NCBI GenBank assembly: GCA_018822545.1
Contig: JAHJKA010000031.1
Span: 141,073 to 205,072 of the forward strand
Origin: Pseudomonadota bacterium
GTDB lineage: Bacteria; Desulfobacterota; Desulfobulbia; Desulfobulbales; SURF-16
Direction of reading: 5' to 3'
DNA length: 64,000 nt
The translations under genes were made by a program, and so were the position numbers. A model generated the notes under the pieces. It was given only the letters and a program-made list of their open reading frames with translations, was not told the origin of the DNA and ran no database searches. Below, piece after piece: positions 17,641 through 26,833 of the stretch. Positions within the stretch are counted from its first letter, which is position 1. Each line of letters starts with the position of its first letter.

Positions 17641-19254
17641 TCATTGCCCTTCTTGAACTTTTTTAGTCATGGGCGCCTTTGAACCAACAGCCTCTTTGCC
17701 AGCGGCAACCTTCTGCCTGGCCTCCTCCGTTGCCAGCAGTTCAGCCCGGTCCGGCAAGGGGTACTGGTAGACAAAGGCATCATCGAAGAGGTACGGGTCA
17801 TCCAAATAGGCCCTGCCGATCAAAGTAATGGGTTGCCGCCCCCGCTGCCGCATGGCGCCCACCTTGGGAATCCCCATGGGGAAGAGAAAAAAGCGTTCCA
17901 ACCTATTGGTTCCAGGCACCCGACCCTGATTATCAAACAGACTGACGACTTCATCGCCGTCGTGGAAGTACTCCAAACCCTCATAGGGCAACAACTGATA
18001 GGTCGGCTGTTTGTCAACGACGCCGGTGGCCTCAAGCCGGGCAATCTGGTGCCAACCGGAAGTGACGGTAAAGTGCAGCCGCTCTCTGTCCTGCAAGGCA
18101 GGCAGTCGGCCGCCGACAAAGGGCTGAAAGCCTTTGGGGTCAGGACGCTTGCCACTGACAAGATCGTCATTAAACAAGACAAAATGGTAACAACCGCACT
18201 GGAAAGTGACATCAACGAATACCGGTTGCCCCTGCCCGTTCAAGGTTACCCGGAAGAGAAGACCATCCAGGTTGCCATGCTCAAACCAGGGGGCCGGGTC
18301 GGTGCGCTCGGTAAACCAGATGGCATAATTAATTTGTAAGGCAGGAATACCCTGAACAAAGGTTTGGCTCAAATAATAATAGACAACCGGATCATGGCCA
18401 TCCACCGCAAAGCCCTTCTGACTCCGGACAATTCTCCCGAAGCGATTTTGAGCGGCACCGTTGGCCATGGACAGCACAGGCGCAAATTTCCGGACAAGGT
18501 CTATCAGATCCGGCCCCGAAAGGTCGAGGGAGAACATGGGTTGATGACGATTTCGGCTTAGAAGATCGGCCAGATCAGCTGAAGAAATCGAACCCTGTTC
18601 CAGGGGCCAGAAGGTAATCAGATCTTCCGCCCCCTCCTCAAGAGGCGGCGTGCTGAGCTGAGCAACCATTTCCGCCTGGGCCTTGGCCGCCAAATAGTCG
18701 ACAACCAAGGAGGTCAGGGGGTACAATCCTACACTTCTCAGCCATAAGGAATAGTCCCTGTCCAAATCTATACCGCGCCGAACACGGTCAAAAAAATCAG
18801 GGTTTTTCTTGTCGCCAGCCAGAAAGTCTTGGGAACAGGCGGCGAGGGTCTGCGCCAGGGAGGTTTGTTCAGCTCCAGGGTGATGGCCGACAAGAGTATC
18901 AACAACGTTCTCAGGAATTCTGGTCAGCTCCAGCGCTCTTTTTTCAAGATCGAGATGGCGCATCTCCTCAAGGACAAAGGCCTGCTCCTCCTGGGTTTCG
19001 GTCATTCCGGCCAAGGCCTCCAGGAACCTGGTGCTGCGCAGATAGGGGAATCCGTGCACCCGCACGGCCGTATTGTCTGCTACCTGCCGGGCATAAATGA
19101 CCTCTTCAAACTCCTGCCACAACTGCCGGCATTCCCCATTATCAGAGGTGGCGTTAAAGGAAACGACCTTACCACCACATCCTGCCAGCATGAGGAGGAG
19201 AAAGAGAGCAAGCAATCCCCTGATCTTCCATACAAAATCAATCACCTGCACCAT
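17641..19254 (-). CDS. Large lipoprotein of unknown function
   Basis: A 537-residue predicted lipoprotein. The N-terminal hydrophobic segment ends in the lipobox LMLAGC (Cys near residue 26). The mature protein begins with a helical region and continues as a mixed alpha/beta domain with DGHDPVVYYYLSQTF, QINYAIWFTER, FVDVTFQCGCYHF and a Pro/Lys-rich tail. No family is recognised with confidence. The ATG at 19254 is chosen because AGGAG lies two bases upstream; an in-frame ATG nine codons earlier lacks a signal. It is divergent from the histidine kinase at 19302 and co-transcribed with the Cys-rich gene. Confidence 0.7.
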   Translation of the reverse strand: MVQVIDFVWKIRGLLALFLLLMLAGCGGKVVSFNATSDNGECRQLWQEFEEVIYARQVADNTAVRVHGFPYLRSTRFLEALAGMTETQEEQAFVLEEMRHLDLEKRALELTRIPENVVDTLVGHHPGAEQTSLAQTLAACSQDFLAGDKKNPDFFDRVRRGIDLDRDYSLWLRSVGLYPLTSLVVDYLAAKAQAEMVAQLSTPPLEEGAEDLITFWPLEQGSISSADLADLLSRNRHQPMFSLDLSGPDLIDLVRKFAPVLSMANGAAQNRFGRIVRSQKGFAVDGHDPVVYYYLSQTFVQGIPALQINYAIWFTERTDPAPWFEHGNLDGLLFRVTLNGQGQPVFVDVTFQCGCYHFVLFNDDLVSGKRPDPKGFQPFVGGRLPALQDRERLHFTVTSGWHQIARLEATGVVDKQPTYQLLPYEGLEYFHDGDEVVSLFDNQGRVPGTNRLERFFLFPMGIPKVGAMRQRGRQPITLIGRAYLDDPYLFDDAFVYQYPLPDRAELLATEEARQKVAAGKEAVGSKAPMTKKVQEGQ

Positions 19255-19301
19255 GTCTCCTGTTGACTTCCCGCTTGCCACTGTTTACCCTTGAAAACGC
19301 A

Positions 19302-20909
19302 ATGAACACCTACCAGCTCATATTATCACATATTACTGCTGTACTCTTTTGCTTTTCGCTCTACCATCTGGGCAAGGTATTCATCGTTCATAAAAAACTC
19401 AATAACTATACCTATTTCTGCATAGCCACCTTTGGCGGTTGCCTCTACGTTTTTTTAGGACTGCTGCTTTCCTTCCCCTTTCCAGACCCACGCCCCTTAT
19501 TCTTGCACCGCGCCAGACTCTTGGTTCTCATGCTCGGTTTTACAGCCTGGATCTCGATTTTATACGATATCAATTTTGAGTCGAGCCGCATCCCCCGCCT
19601 CTTTCTGACGATCACCGGCCTCATCGCCCTCACCGTGCCCACCGACCTTTTCCTCAGAGCCCCTATCACCTTAAAGACCGTAACCTTTTACGGCATTGAC
19701 TTTGACTACCGCTTCGGCACCCCCGGGCCTGTTTTCAGCCTCTATGCCACCATTGTTATCCTCTTTTGCGGCTACACCCTTTTTCGCCTCCTTACCGTTG
19801 AGACCAAAGGAGCCCATGGCCTTTTTTCCCGACTGGCCTTGCTCTGCACCTTCCTGGGTGGCATCCACGATTACGCCGTCCATCAGGAGGTTATTCATAA
19901 TATTTTCATCGGTGAGTTTCTCTACACCGCCTTTCTGATCACCATTTTCGCAGTTTTACTCTTTGACGACCAGACCCAGCAAAGAGAACTGGAAAAATTG
20001 AACCTGGAGCTTGCTAACCATCGCACCAGCCTGGAGCGCGAGGTGCGCGAACGGACCCAGGCCCTGGCCGATGCCAACCGCCAGCTCCAAGAAGAAATCG
20101 CTGAAAAACAACGGGTGGGACTGGCTCTACAAAAAGCCCATGCCCAGCTCGAAGACAGGGTGAAGCAAAAAACTGCCGAGCTCAAAAAAACCTACGACCA
20201 ACTGCTGCATGCCGAGAAACTTAGCGCCATCGGTAAGCTGGCCGCCAGTATTGCCCATGAATTCGGTAGCCCCATTGTCGCCATTCGCCTTTTCATCGTC
20301 AACATGCTCATGCGGGGCCGACTCAAAAAGGGCGAGGATGAAATGGCCGCCATGGCCGTTGACGAGTGTGATCGCATTAAGGGTCTCATCAAAAACCTGC
20401 AGGATTTTAACCGCCCCACCACCGGCAAGCTTGCCGCGGTGAACATCCATGAAATCCTCGACAGCATGATTCTGCTGTGCAATAAAAACTTTGACCAACA
20501 CCATATTACTATTCATCGCAATTATGCCCCGGTACTCCCCGATGTCCTCGGCGTTGCCGACCAGCTCAAGCAGGTGGTGCTTAATCTTTTCAATAACTCC
20601 ACCCAGGCCATGGGTGCCGCTGGCGGATCTCTGACCATCACCACCCACCAGGTTGGTGACATGATCCAAATTGATGTTAAAGACACCGGAATGGGCATAA
20701 AACGAGAGCATCGCGATGCTATCTTTCAGCCATTTTTCTCCACCAAAGATGAGGTGGAAGGAACAGGATTGGGCCTAGCCGTTATTTACGGTATCATCAA
20801 GCGCCATAACGGCCGGATAGACGTGGTGAGCAGGGAAGGTCGGGGCACAACCATGTCCATCCGGTTGCCAATTTACCACGGTGTGCCAGCCAACGCCCTT
20901 GCCATCTAA
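19302..20909 (+). CDS. Membrane-bound sensor histidine kinase
   Basis: A 535-residue kinase. The N-terminal 235 residues form about seven hydrophobic helices, a membrane sensor module resembling 7TM or histidine-kinase N-terminal membrane domains. A long coiled coil (about 240-305) leads to the dimerisation domain, where the phospho-acceptor H319 lies in SIAHEFGSPIVAI, and then a HATPase_c domain with NNSTQA, DTGMGI and GTGLGLAV. The H-box HEFGSP differs from the usual HE[IL].NP but keeps the essential residues. It is divergent from the lipoprotein gene. The response regulator 143 bases downstream is its likely partner. Confidence 0.85.
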   Translation: MNTYQLILSHITAVLFCFSLYHLGKVFIVHKKLNNYTYFCIATFGGCLYVFLGLLLSFPFPDPRPLFLHRARLLVLMLGFTAWISILYDINFESSRIPRLFLTITGLIALTVPTDLFLRAPITLKTVTFYGIDFDYRFGTPGPVFSLYATIVILFCGYTLFRLLTVETKGAHGLFSRLALLCTFLGGIHDYAVHQEVIHNIFIGEFLYTAFLITIFAVLLFDDQTQQRELEKLNLELANHRTSLEREVRERTQALADANRQLQEEIAEKQRVGLALQKAHAQLEDRVKQKTAELKKTYDQLLHAEKLSAIGKLAASIAHEFGSPIVAIRLFIVNMLMRGRLKKGEDEMAAMAVDECDRIKGLIKNLQDFNRPTTGKLAAVNIHEILDSMILLCNKNFDQHHITIHRNYAPVLPDVLGVADQLKQVVLNLFNNSTQAMGAAGGSLTITTHQVGDMIQIDVKDTGMGIKREHRDAIFQPFFSTKDEVEGTGLGLAVIYGIIKRHNGRIDVVSREGRGTTMSIRLPIYHGVPANALAI

Positions 20910-21051
20910 AGCAGTTTATGCCGAGGGAAAATATTAATTGTGGCAAAGATTATTTTTTACCGTATGTTTCAAGCCAAGGGGCGTTTAGAAGAATTGGGCA
21001 GAACGAAGCACCAGGCATATTGCCTGCCGACTCATAATACCGGGTGAACAC

Positions 21052-21729
21052 ATGACTCAGTCTCCGACCCATCCCCCCATTACCACTGTTTTAGTGGATG
21101 ATCACCACCTGCTGCGCCAAGGCATTATCAGTATCCTCTCGGAACTTCGAGACGTAAAAGTGGTGGGCGAGGCCGGTGACGGCATTGAAGGCCTCCGGGT
21201 CATTGACAGAACGAAACCGGATGTTGCCATCCTTGATATCACCATGAAGGGTTTAAGCGGTATTGAGATGATCCCGCGCATTAAGTCTATCTCGCCCCGC
21301 ACCAAGATTATCATGTACACCATGCATGAAAACTCCGATTTTATCCAACAGGCCATGCAGGCCGGGGCCAAGGGCTTTGTCCTTAAGCTTGACCCTTCAA
21401 CGGAGCTTGAAACCGCCATCCGCCAAGTACACAGCGGCCAGAACTACCTAAGCTCCACCGCCTCTGCCAAAATTATCGACTGCATCATTACCGGCAAAGA
21501 TCCCGGGAGCACCGATGATTCCAATAATGCCCTCACCCCACGAGAGCATGAGATCAGCAACCTTATCGCCCAGGGCTTTGATACCACCAAAATCGGCCAG
21601 GTTCTCTTTATCAGCCCTAAAACCGTTCGCGTCCATCGGGCGAATATCATGAAAAAACTCTCCTGCGAGACCACCAGCGAACTTATCGTCCGCCTCCGCG
21701 ACCAGCTCAACTCACAAACCGGCATGTAA
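21052..21729 (+). CDS. NarL/FixJ-type response regulator (LuxR HTH)
   Basis: A 225-residue two-domain regulator. The receiver has an acidic pair in VLVDDHH (near residue 16) and phospho-acceptor D62 in VAILDITMKG. The C-terminal LuxR-type helix-turn-helix starts LTPREHEISNLIAQGFDTTKIGQ, near residue 163. It probably activates or represses target promoters after phosphorylation by the kinase at 19302-20909. The target genes cannot be read from the sequence. A palindromic repeat lies about 90 bases after the stop. Confidence 0.88.
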   Translation: MTQSPTHPPITTVLVDDHHLLRQGIISILSELRDVKVVGEAGDGIEGLRVIDRTKPDVAILDITMKGLSGIEMIPRIKSISPRTKIIMYTMHENSDFIQQAMQAGAKGFVLKLDPSTELETAIRQVHSGQNYLSSTASAKIIDCIITGKDPGSTDDSNNALTPREHEISNLIAQGFDTTKIGQVLFISPKTVRVHRANIMKKLSCETTSELIVRLRDQLNSQTGM

Positions 21730-21817
21730 ACTTCTCCTAGCCTTTCACCTTCCGGCCCCCAACGCCACCCAAACAAAAAAAAGGTTCCTCCTCCAAGTCA
21801 AGGGAAAGTTGTTTATC

Positions 21818-21886
21818 AAACACAAAGGCACAAAGACACAGAGGTTTTCTTAATGAATCTCTCTGTGTCTTTGTGCCTTTGTGTTT
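21818..21886. repeat. Palindromic repeat, family A
   Basis: Arms 21818-21843 and 21861-21886 are a perfect 26-bp inverted repeat around a 17-base centre, built from CACAAAG and CACAGAG units. The rest of the 449-base gap up to 22178 holds only the leader of the PilZ gene. Confidence 0.92.
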
Positions 21887-22178
21887 AGTAAAATGGTTAG
21901 ATACAATTTGCAAGCTAACCATTTCTCTCTTTATGCTCATTTCCCAGGGCATTCCGCAGCAAAAACAATTACCTCGTTCATAAACATTGCCCGGCCATAA
22001 ACAGCATAAGTTTTACCGCAATGAAATGGCTATGAATGCCACGGGTATTCTTTAACGACCCCTAAACGTTTCGCCTAGATGTTTTTTAAACACTCCGCTA
22101 ATTGTCGCGCCCGAGAAGTTAGCGTACATTATGCCTCAACACTGATGGAGATTTACAACTTTCAAAATCGAGGACACG

Positions 22179-22613
22179 ATGAACCAAATGGAACCGACAG
22201 CAATGACAAATCTTTCGACGCCGTCTGTTTCACATCCAGGTACCGGACAAGTGAAGGCCAGAAAATCTGAGCGTTTTTTCCTTAAACAAGGCTTTGTCGC
22301 ATTCAGTTCCAGCAACTTTTGCGAAATACGTAACATCAGTAAAACCGGCATCGGCCTCCAGTATCTGGCCCATAAAGGTTCAGATTGTGCAGAGATGAAT
22401 GAAATCAACATCCTCAATAACCTTGAGGGCTTTCTGCTCGGTCAAATTTCCTGTCGAATTGCCTATGTGAGTGACATCGTCCCGTCAGGACAACATGGCC
22501 AGTCTGTTATCCGTAGAATCGGCCTGCAATTTATTAATGTTTCCCAAGATCAGCAAGAGCAGATTGACGATATGCTCGCCAGATTCACCACGGAGAAAGA
22601 CACCTTTCATTAA
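22179..22613 (+). CDS. PilZ-domain protein, putative cyclic-di-GMP receptor
   Basis: A 144-residue cytoplasmic protein made essentially of one PilZ domain. The cyclic-di-GMP signature is complete: R-K-S-E-R (RxxxR) near residue 28, then NISKTG ([DN]xSxxG) near residue 52. Downstream beta strands (IGLQYL, GQISCRIAYV, RRIGLQFINVS) complete the barrel. It probably acts as a stand-alone receptor or adaptor. GAGGA five bases before the ATG supports the start. Two tandem terminators follow within 20 bases of the stop. Confidence 0.82.
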   Translation: MNQMEPTAMTNLSTPSVSHPGTGQVKARKSERFFLKQGFVAFSSSNFCEIRNISKTGIGLQYLAHKGSDCAEMNEINILNNLEGFLLGQISCRIAYVSDIVPSGQHGQSVIRRIGLQFINVSQDQQEQIDDMLARFTTEKDTFH

Positions 22614-22632
22614 CTGACCACCACCATACCTT

Positions 22633-22695
22633 GTGCCCCCAGGGCGGGACTGTCACCCCGTGCAAGCTTTACCGACAGTCTTGCCCTTTTTTTTT
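22633..22695 (+). terminator. Terminator, first of two tandem copies
   Basis: A 13-bp stem (GGGCGGGACTGTC with GACAGTCTTGCCC, with G-T pairs) around a 20-base loop, followed by nine T. It begins 20 bases after the PilZ stop. Confidence 0.75.
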
Positions 22696-22713
22696 GCTCA
22701 ACACCTATACCCA

Positions 22714-22776
22714 GTGCCCCCAGGGCAGGACTGTCACCCCGTGCAAGCTTTGCCGACAGTCTTGCCCTTTTTTTTT
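22714..22776 (+). terminator. Terminator, second tandem copy
   Basis: An 81-base-period repeat of the preceding hairpin that differs from it at two positions, both G/A. One change converts a G-T pair in the stem to A-T. It also ends in a T9 run. Confidence 0.75.
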
Positions 22777-22804
22777 ATTCTTCGGCACAATGCAGGGGAA
22801 GTCC

Positions 22805-22885
22805 TTTTCTAAAGACAAAGGCACAAAGTCACAGAGGGCTGGTAAAAGAAAACCTCTGTGGCTTTGTGCCTTTGTCTTTAGAAAA
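22805..22885. repeat. Palindromic repeat, family A
   Basis: Arms 22805-22837 and 22853-22885 match at 32 of 33 positions when inverted. It shares the AAAGGCACAAAG core with 21818-21886 but differs outside it. Nothing else is recognised up to 23062. Confidence 0.9.
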
Positions 22886-23062
22886 TTGGTAAATACACGT
22901 TTACAGACTGACCCTTTTCACTTCTCCCTCTGGCTGTCAAGCCCTCCCCCCACCTCACAACGTCTTGCTTCTTCTTCGAAATTACACCCCAGAAATCACC
23001 CTTTCGCCCCCTACCCTGGCTCGGCCCGGTTCGTGATCCAGGCGGCGAAAGAACTCTTTTCA

Positions 23063-24328
23063 TTATCCCCACAGCCCCACAAGAAACAAACTCAAGAAGG
23101 GGAAATAGGTGATCAACAACAGCGTCACCAACAACAGCAGGAGAAAGGGAAAAGTGGCGGAGTAAAGCTGAACCACCGGCTTGTTGAAGCGATAGGAGGC
23201 CAGAAAAAGGTTCAGGCCCACCGGCGGCGTGCAATAACCAATCTGTAGATTGGTTAGAAAAATGATGCCCAGATGAATAAGGTTGACCCCGTACCCTTCA
23301 GCGATGGGAACAATGAGCGGCACCACCAGAACCAGGGCAGAAAAAATATCCAGCATGGAGCCGACAATGAGCAGAAAAATATTAAGCAGCAGCAGAAAGG
23401 TATATTTACTGGAGATATAGTGCTGAATAAACTCAAAGAGCCGGATGGGCACCTGCAGGTCCACCAGATAATTAGTGGAGGCCATGGAGGCGGCCAGAAT
23501 CACCAAAATGCCGCCAAAGAGCATCATGCTCTGGATCATACTTTTCGGCAGTCGCGCGTAGGGCACATCACGTTTTATAAAGACCTCAACCACGATAACA
23601 TAGAGGGCCGTGACCGCGGCCGCCTCTCCCGCCACAAAAAAACCTCCGTAAATACCGCCGAGGACGATAACCGGCAGGGGAAGCTCCCAGGCTGCCTCGC
23701 GAAGACCGGCAAAGATCTCCTTCATTGTCGGGGCCTGATATCTGCCCTTTCTCTCCGGACTTTTTTTAATGCTGTAGCCCACCAGCAGGGCAAGCATGAG
23801 CAGACCCGGCAAAATACCGGCCAGAAAAAGCTGATCAATGCGGGATTCGGAGATAACCCCATAGAGAATAAGGGGGAGGCTTGGCGGAAAAAGAAGCCCC
23901 AGACTACCGGACGACGTTATCAGTCCCAGAGAAAATTTTTCAGAGTAGCGGTCTTGAAGAAGAGCGGGCATGAGCAGGCCGCCCAAGGCAAAAATGGTTA
24001 CCCCTGAGGCGCCGGTAAAGGCGGTGAAAATAGCGCAAACCACCAGAGACACCACAGCCAGCCCCCCTGGCATCCAGCCGAGAAGAAGCTGAGAAACCTT
24101 CAACATGCGCTGGGGAGCGCCGCTGTCGGATAGCAGGGTGCCGGCAAAAATAAAAAGCGGCAACGACAGCAACAGCGGGGTGTCGGCCAGTCGTGACATC
24201 TCGATAATCACCACCGAGATATCGATACCCTCGCTGTAAAATGACAAGAGGGCCAGGGCCGAGATAATGATAAAAAGCGGCGTGCCGAGCAGGGCCAGAA
24301 AGATAACGAGAAATTTAAAAAGGGTCAC
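23063..24328 (-). CDS. dctM: TRAP transporter large permease subunit (DctM type)
   Basis: A 421-residue inner-membrane protein with about 12 hydrophobic segments. DctM landmarks are FIFAGTLLSDSGAPQRM, AIFTAFTGASGVTIFALGGLLMPALL, SSGSLGLLFPPSLPLILYG and LQIGYCTPPVGLNLF near the C-terminus. This subunit forms the sodium-driven translocation channel for the substrate delivered by the periplasmic binding protein. It overlaps dctQ by four bases. The substrate is probably an organic acid but is not determined by sequence. Confidence 0.92.
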   Translation of the reverse strand: MTLFKFLVIFLALLGTPLFIIISALALLSFYSEGIDISVVIIEMSRLADTPLLLSLPLFIFAGTLLSDSGAPQRMLKVSQLLLGWMPGGLAVVSLVVCAIFTAFTGASGVTIFALGGLLMPALLQDRYSEKFSLGLITSSGSLGLLFPPSLPLILYGVISESRIDQLFLAGILPGLLMLALLVGYSIKKSPERKGRYQAPTMKEIFAGLREAAWELPLPVIVLGGIYGGFFVAGEAAAVTALYVIVVEVFIKRDVPYARLPKSMIQSMMLFGGILVILAASMASTNYLVDLQVPIRLFEFIQHYISSKYTFLLLLNIFLLIVGSMLDIFSALVLVVPLIVPIAEGYGVNLIHLGIIFLTNLQIGYCTPPVGLNLFLASYRFNKPVVQLYSATFPFLLLLLVTLLLITYFPFLSLFLVGLWG

Positions 24329-24855
24329 GGCACCAGCCTCAGTGGGGACTTTTGCCTTTCTTTTTTACCAAGGAGGATAAGAAGGTCGGTCACACAGGAA
24401 GTTAAAAACCGCAGAGCAATGAGGGCAAAGGCCAGGGGAAAGACCAGATTCCAGTACCAGGAAGGCACAGAAAGCAAAAGAGTGGCGCCAAACTCTGCCT
24501 CATTGCGGACAAAGATAACGGCGGCATAGACAAGGACCAGGGCCACCAGAAAGGAAAAAAAATCCAGCAGGCATTTGAGCCAGGGCTGCAGCTGTTCCGG
24601 CACCAGAAAATTAACAACGTCCAGGGCAATGTGTTTGCCCTTTCTGGTGGCCAGGGCCGCGCCAAACATCCCGCTCCAGAGCACGAGATAGCGCAAAAAA
24701 GGGTCGGCCCACAGCAGGCCGCCTGAAAAGAAGGTACGCAGGCTAATCTGAACAACGGCAAGGCCAATCATGGCCAGTAAAAGCAGGCAGAGAAACCCTT
24801 CTTCAAGCCTGTGGAGAATTGCCGCTGTTTTCTTGAAAAAATTCTGGGAAATCAT
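24325..24855 (-). CDS. dctQ: TRAP transporter small permease subunit (DctQ type)
   Basis: A 176-residue protein with four transmembrane helices, the standard DctQ size and topology. The family marker between helices is LLWADPFLRYLVLWSGMFGAA, followed by RKGKHIALDVV. It pairs with the large permease encoded immediately downstream (4-base overlap). A 100-base gap separates it from the binding-protein gene upstream in the same operon. Confidence 0.9.
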   Translation of the reverse strand: MISQNFFKKTAAILHRLEEGFLCLLLLAMIGLAVVQISLRTFFSGGLLWADPFLRYLVLWSGMFGAALATRKGKHIALDVVNFLVPEQLQPWLKCLLDFFSFLVALVLVYAAVIFVRNEAEFGATLLLSVPSWYWNLVFPLAFALIALRFLTSCVTDLLILLGKKERQKSPLRLVP

Positions 24856-24955
24856 GGGATATCAGCACCGGTTTTATTGCGAGCCACGGATATGCCTTAT
24901 CAACCATCACCTTGCCGGGAAACAGCTGTTTGTCCCTCTGCAAGTAAAGGCCGGC

Positions 24956-25963
24956 TTAGCGGCGATCATTATTGAGTAGGCGCATGGTTTCCACATAGAT
25001 CTCTTTTGAAAAGGCCTCGCCACTCATGCGCGTAACAGCTTCATCGCGCTTACGCACCAGTTCCGCAATGGCTTCTTCGGTGGGCTGGACAAAGACCACA
25101 CCATTGTCTTTGAGTACTGCCAGTGAATCGGCATTACTCTTCCGGGTATCGTCCAGTAAGGCCTTAAAATGCCGGGCCGCGGCCTCTCTTACTAATGCCA
25201 TATAGTGAGGGGGCATGCTGGTAAATTTACGCTGATCCACCAGAAAGGCCCCGTAGGCATAGCCAAAGGGGATATCGGTGATAAACTTGGCCCTGGTGAA
25301 CCATTGCAGCACAATAGAGCCGTAGAGCCCGTTGAATACCGTATCAATCATGCCGGTCTGCAGACCCGTGAGCACATCTGGAATGGTTAGAGGGATGGGG
25401 GAAACGCCGATAGCTTTAAAAAATTCCTCGCTCACCGGGTCTCCCTCAGGGAGCCAACATTTGCCAGCCTGGAGTTGGGCCATGGTGGTCATGGCTGAGG
25501 TGGACATGGTGTAGACAAAGCCTACCTCGGTGTAGGCCAAGAACTCCAGCCCTTTATCGGCAAAGGCTTTTTTCAAGGGGGCATCCAAGCCCTGACGGAC
25601 CAAGTCCACCTCTTCATAGGAGCGGAAGAGAAAGGGAATACCCATCACCCTGAAATCAGGGACCACGGCACCAATCCCCGTCATGGTAAAGCCGCCGCCA
25701 TGAAGCTGGCCGGCCTGCATCTTGCGATACATAGCCCGGTCATCCCCCATGGCGCCACCGAGGTATACCCGAAAACCGATATCACCGTTGCTCTTGGTCT
25801 CCACCTCCTTGACGAAATCACGAAAGCGCTGGGCCCAGATACTGCCGTCCGGGGCCACCGAAGCCACCTTAAAAAGGTATTTCGGAGCCGCAAAGCAGAC
25901 CTGCGCATAAGACAGAGCCATCAGCATGATAAAAAGCTGTACTCCGCGTGCCCTGAAGCTCAT
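24956..25963 (-). CDS. dctP: TRAP transporter solute-binding protein (DctP type)
   Basis: A 335-residue periplasmic protein with a signal peptide ending at CFA-AP (about residue 25). DctP-family features are KVASVAPDGSIWAQRF near the mature N-terminus, VYLGGAMGDDRAMYRKMQAGQLHGG and the substrate-contact region GLQTGMIDTVFNG. AAGGAG five bases before the ATG fixes the start. A TatT-type lipoprotein gene lies nine bases upstream, so this belongs to the TPR-protein-associated TRAP (TPAT) group, where TatT docks on the binding protein. Confidence 0.9.
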   Translation of the reverse strand: MSFRARGVQLFIMLMALSYAQVCFAAPKYLFKVASVAPDGSIWAQRFRDFVKEVETKSNGDIGFRVYLGGAMGDDRAMYRKMQAGQLHGGGFTMTGIGAVVPDFRVMGIPFLFRSYEEVDLVRQGLDAPLKKAFADKGLEFLAYTEVGFVYTMSTSAMTTMAQLQAGKCWLPEGDPVSEEFFKAIGVSPIPLTIPDVLTGLQTGMIDTVFNGLYGSIVLQWFTRAKFITDIPFGYAYGAFLVDQRKFTSMPPHYMALVREAAARHFKALLDDTRKSNADSLAVLKDNGVVFVQPTEEAIAELVRKRDEAVTRMSGEAFSKEIYVETMRLLNNDRR

Positions 25964-25972
25964 AAAATCTCC

Positions 25973-26833
25973 TTAAAAATAAAGTTCCATCTCTTGTAAA
26001 AGCTGGCTGGCCTGTCGTTTTGCCACCTGATTGGCCAGATAAAGATCAGGTCTGTCTTCAAGTTCGAAATCAAGAACCTCCTGCAGGAGACTTCTGTAGA
26101 GATCGAGATCCAAAACAGTTCTGGCATAGCTCTGGGCATAGGCAACCTGAGCAGCCAGCAGCTGGCGGTTGCTTAACTCCAAGGACCGACCAAAATGGTA
26201 TTTGCTCAATTCAGGTTTCCCCCCCAGCATGGCAGGTCGTCCCCCGTAATACATACCAAGAAAGAGATGAGCGCTGCCATGATAAAAGCCCTCGTCAAGC
26301 TCGATAATCCGCAGCATGATCTGCTCAACCCGCAAGAAATCGGCCAGGGCCGCTGGTGCGCCGCCTTGATACTGGAGCCAGACCGCCCAACCATAAGCAC
26401 CCCAGAACAGTGAAGGTACATCTGCCTTACCAAAATTCTGTAAATTTTGGTGCATGATGTCCAGGGGGACCTTACTCCCCTTACAGAGCCCGACCTGAAA
26501 AAGGAGGCCGAGGCCATACTCCCGGGACTTTTCGCTGAGCACTCCGGCCCGTTCATTGCGTCCGCATACGTCAAGCGCTGCTGTATAGGCGCCGTAGGCC
26601 TGGGTGGCGGTGATCAGCAGATTCTTATTATCCGGCTCCGAGGCCAGCATGCTGTCAATCATGAGCAAAAAAGAAGGCGCCCCCTCACAGACAAGATCAA
26701 CATCTTTTTGCTTCTGCAGATTTTCCACGGTAGGCCCCACAAACCTGGTGATAACCAGTGAGGTGCAGCCACTCAAAAAAAACAGGGCGCAAAACGCCAC
26801 CAATATTCCTTGTATTTTCAGCTTCATAGCCAT
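25973..26833 (-). CDS. tatT: TatT-type TRAP-associated lipoprotein
   Basis: A 286-residue lipoprotein with lipobox LFFLSGC (Cys near residue 23) followed by an all-helical, TPR-like body. Landmarks are LLMIDSMLASEPDNKNLLITATQAYGAY, WGAYGWAVWL and HLFLGMYYGGRPAMLGGKPE, which match the trimeric TatT proteins of TPAT TRAP systems. TatT is thought to bind the solute-binding protein and perhaps hydrophobic ligands at the outer membrane. ATGs at 26833 and 26827 are both plausible, and one at 26869 is possible; none has a good ribosome-binding site. Confidence 0.82.
   Translation of the reverse strand: MAMKLKIQGILVAFCALFFLSGCTSLVITRFVGPTVENLQKQKDVDLVCEGAPSFLLMIDSMLASEPDNKNLLITATQAYGAYTAALDVCGRNERAGVLSEKSREYGLGLLFQVGLCKGSKVPLDIMHQNLQNFGKADVPSLFWGAYGWAVWLQYQGGAPAALADFLRVEQIMLRIIELDEGFYHGSAHLFLGMYYGGRPAMLGGKPELSKYHFGRSLELSNRQLLAAQVAYAQSYARTVLDLDLYRSLLQEVLDFELEDRPDLYLANQVAKRQASQLLQEMELYF

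Noticed and set aside
13401..22885. Family A repeats as a CRISPR array
   Set aside because: The copies are kilobases apart, palindromic and without regular spacers or cas genes.
22631..23248. 205-codon plus-strand frame with repeated CPQG..TVTPCKL..QSCPFF
   Set aside because: The internal repeat comes from translating the two tandem terminators, followed by a palindrome and the antisense of dctM.
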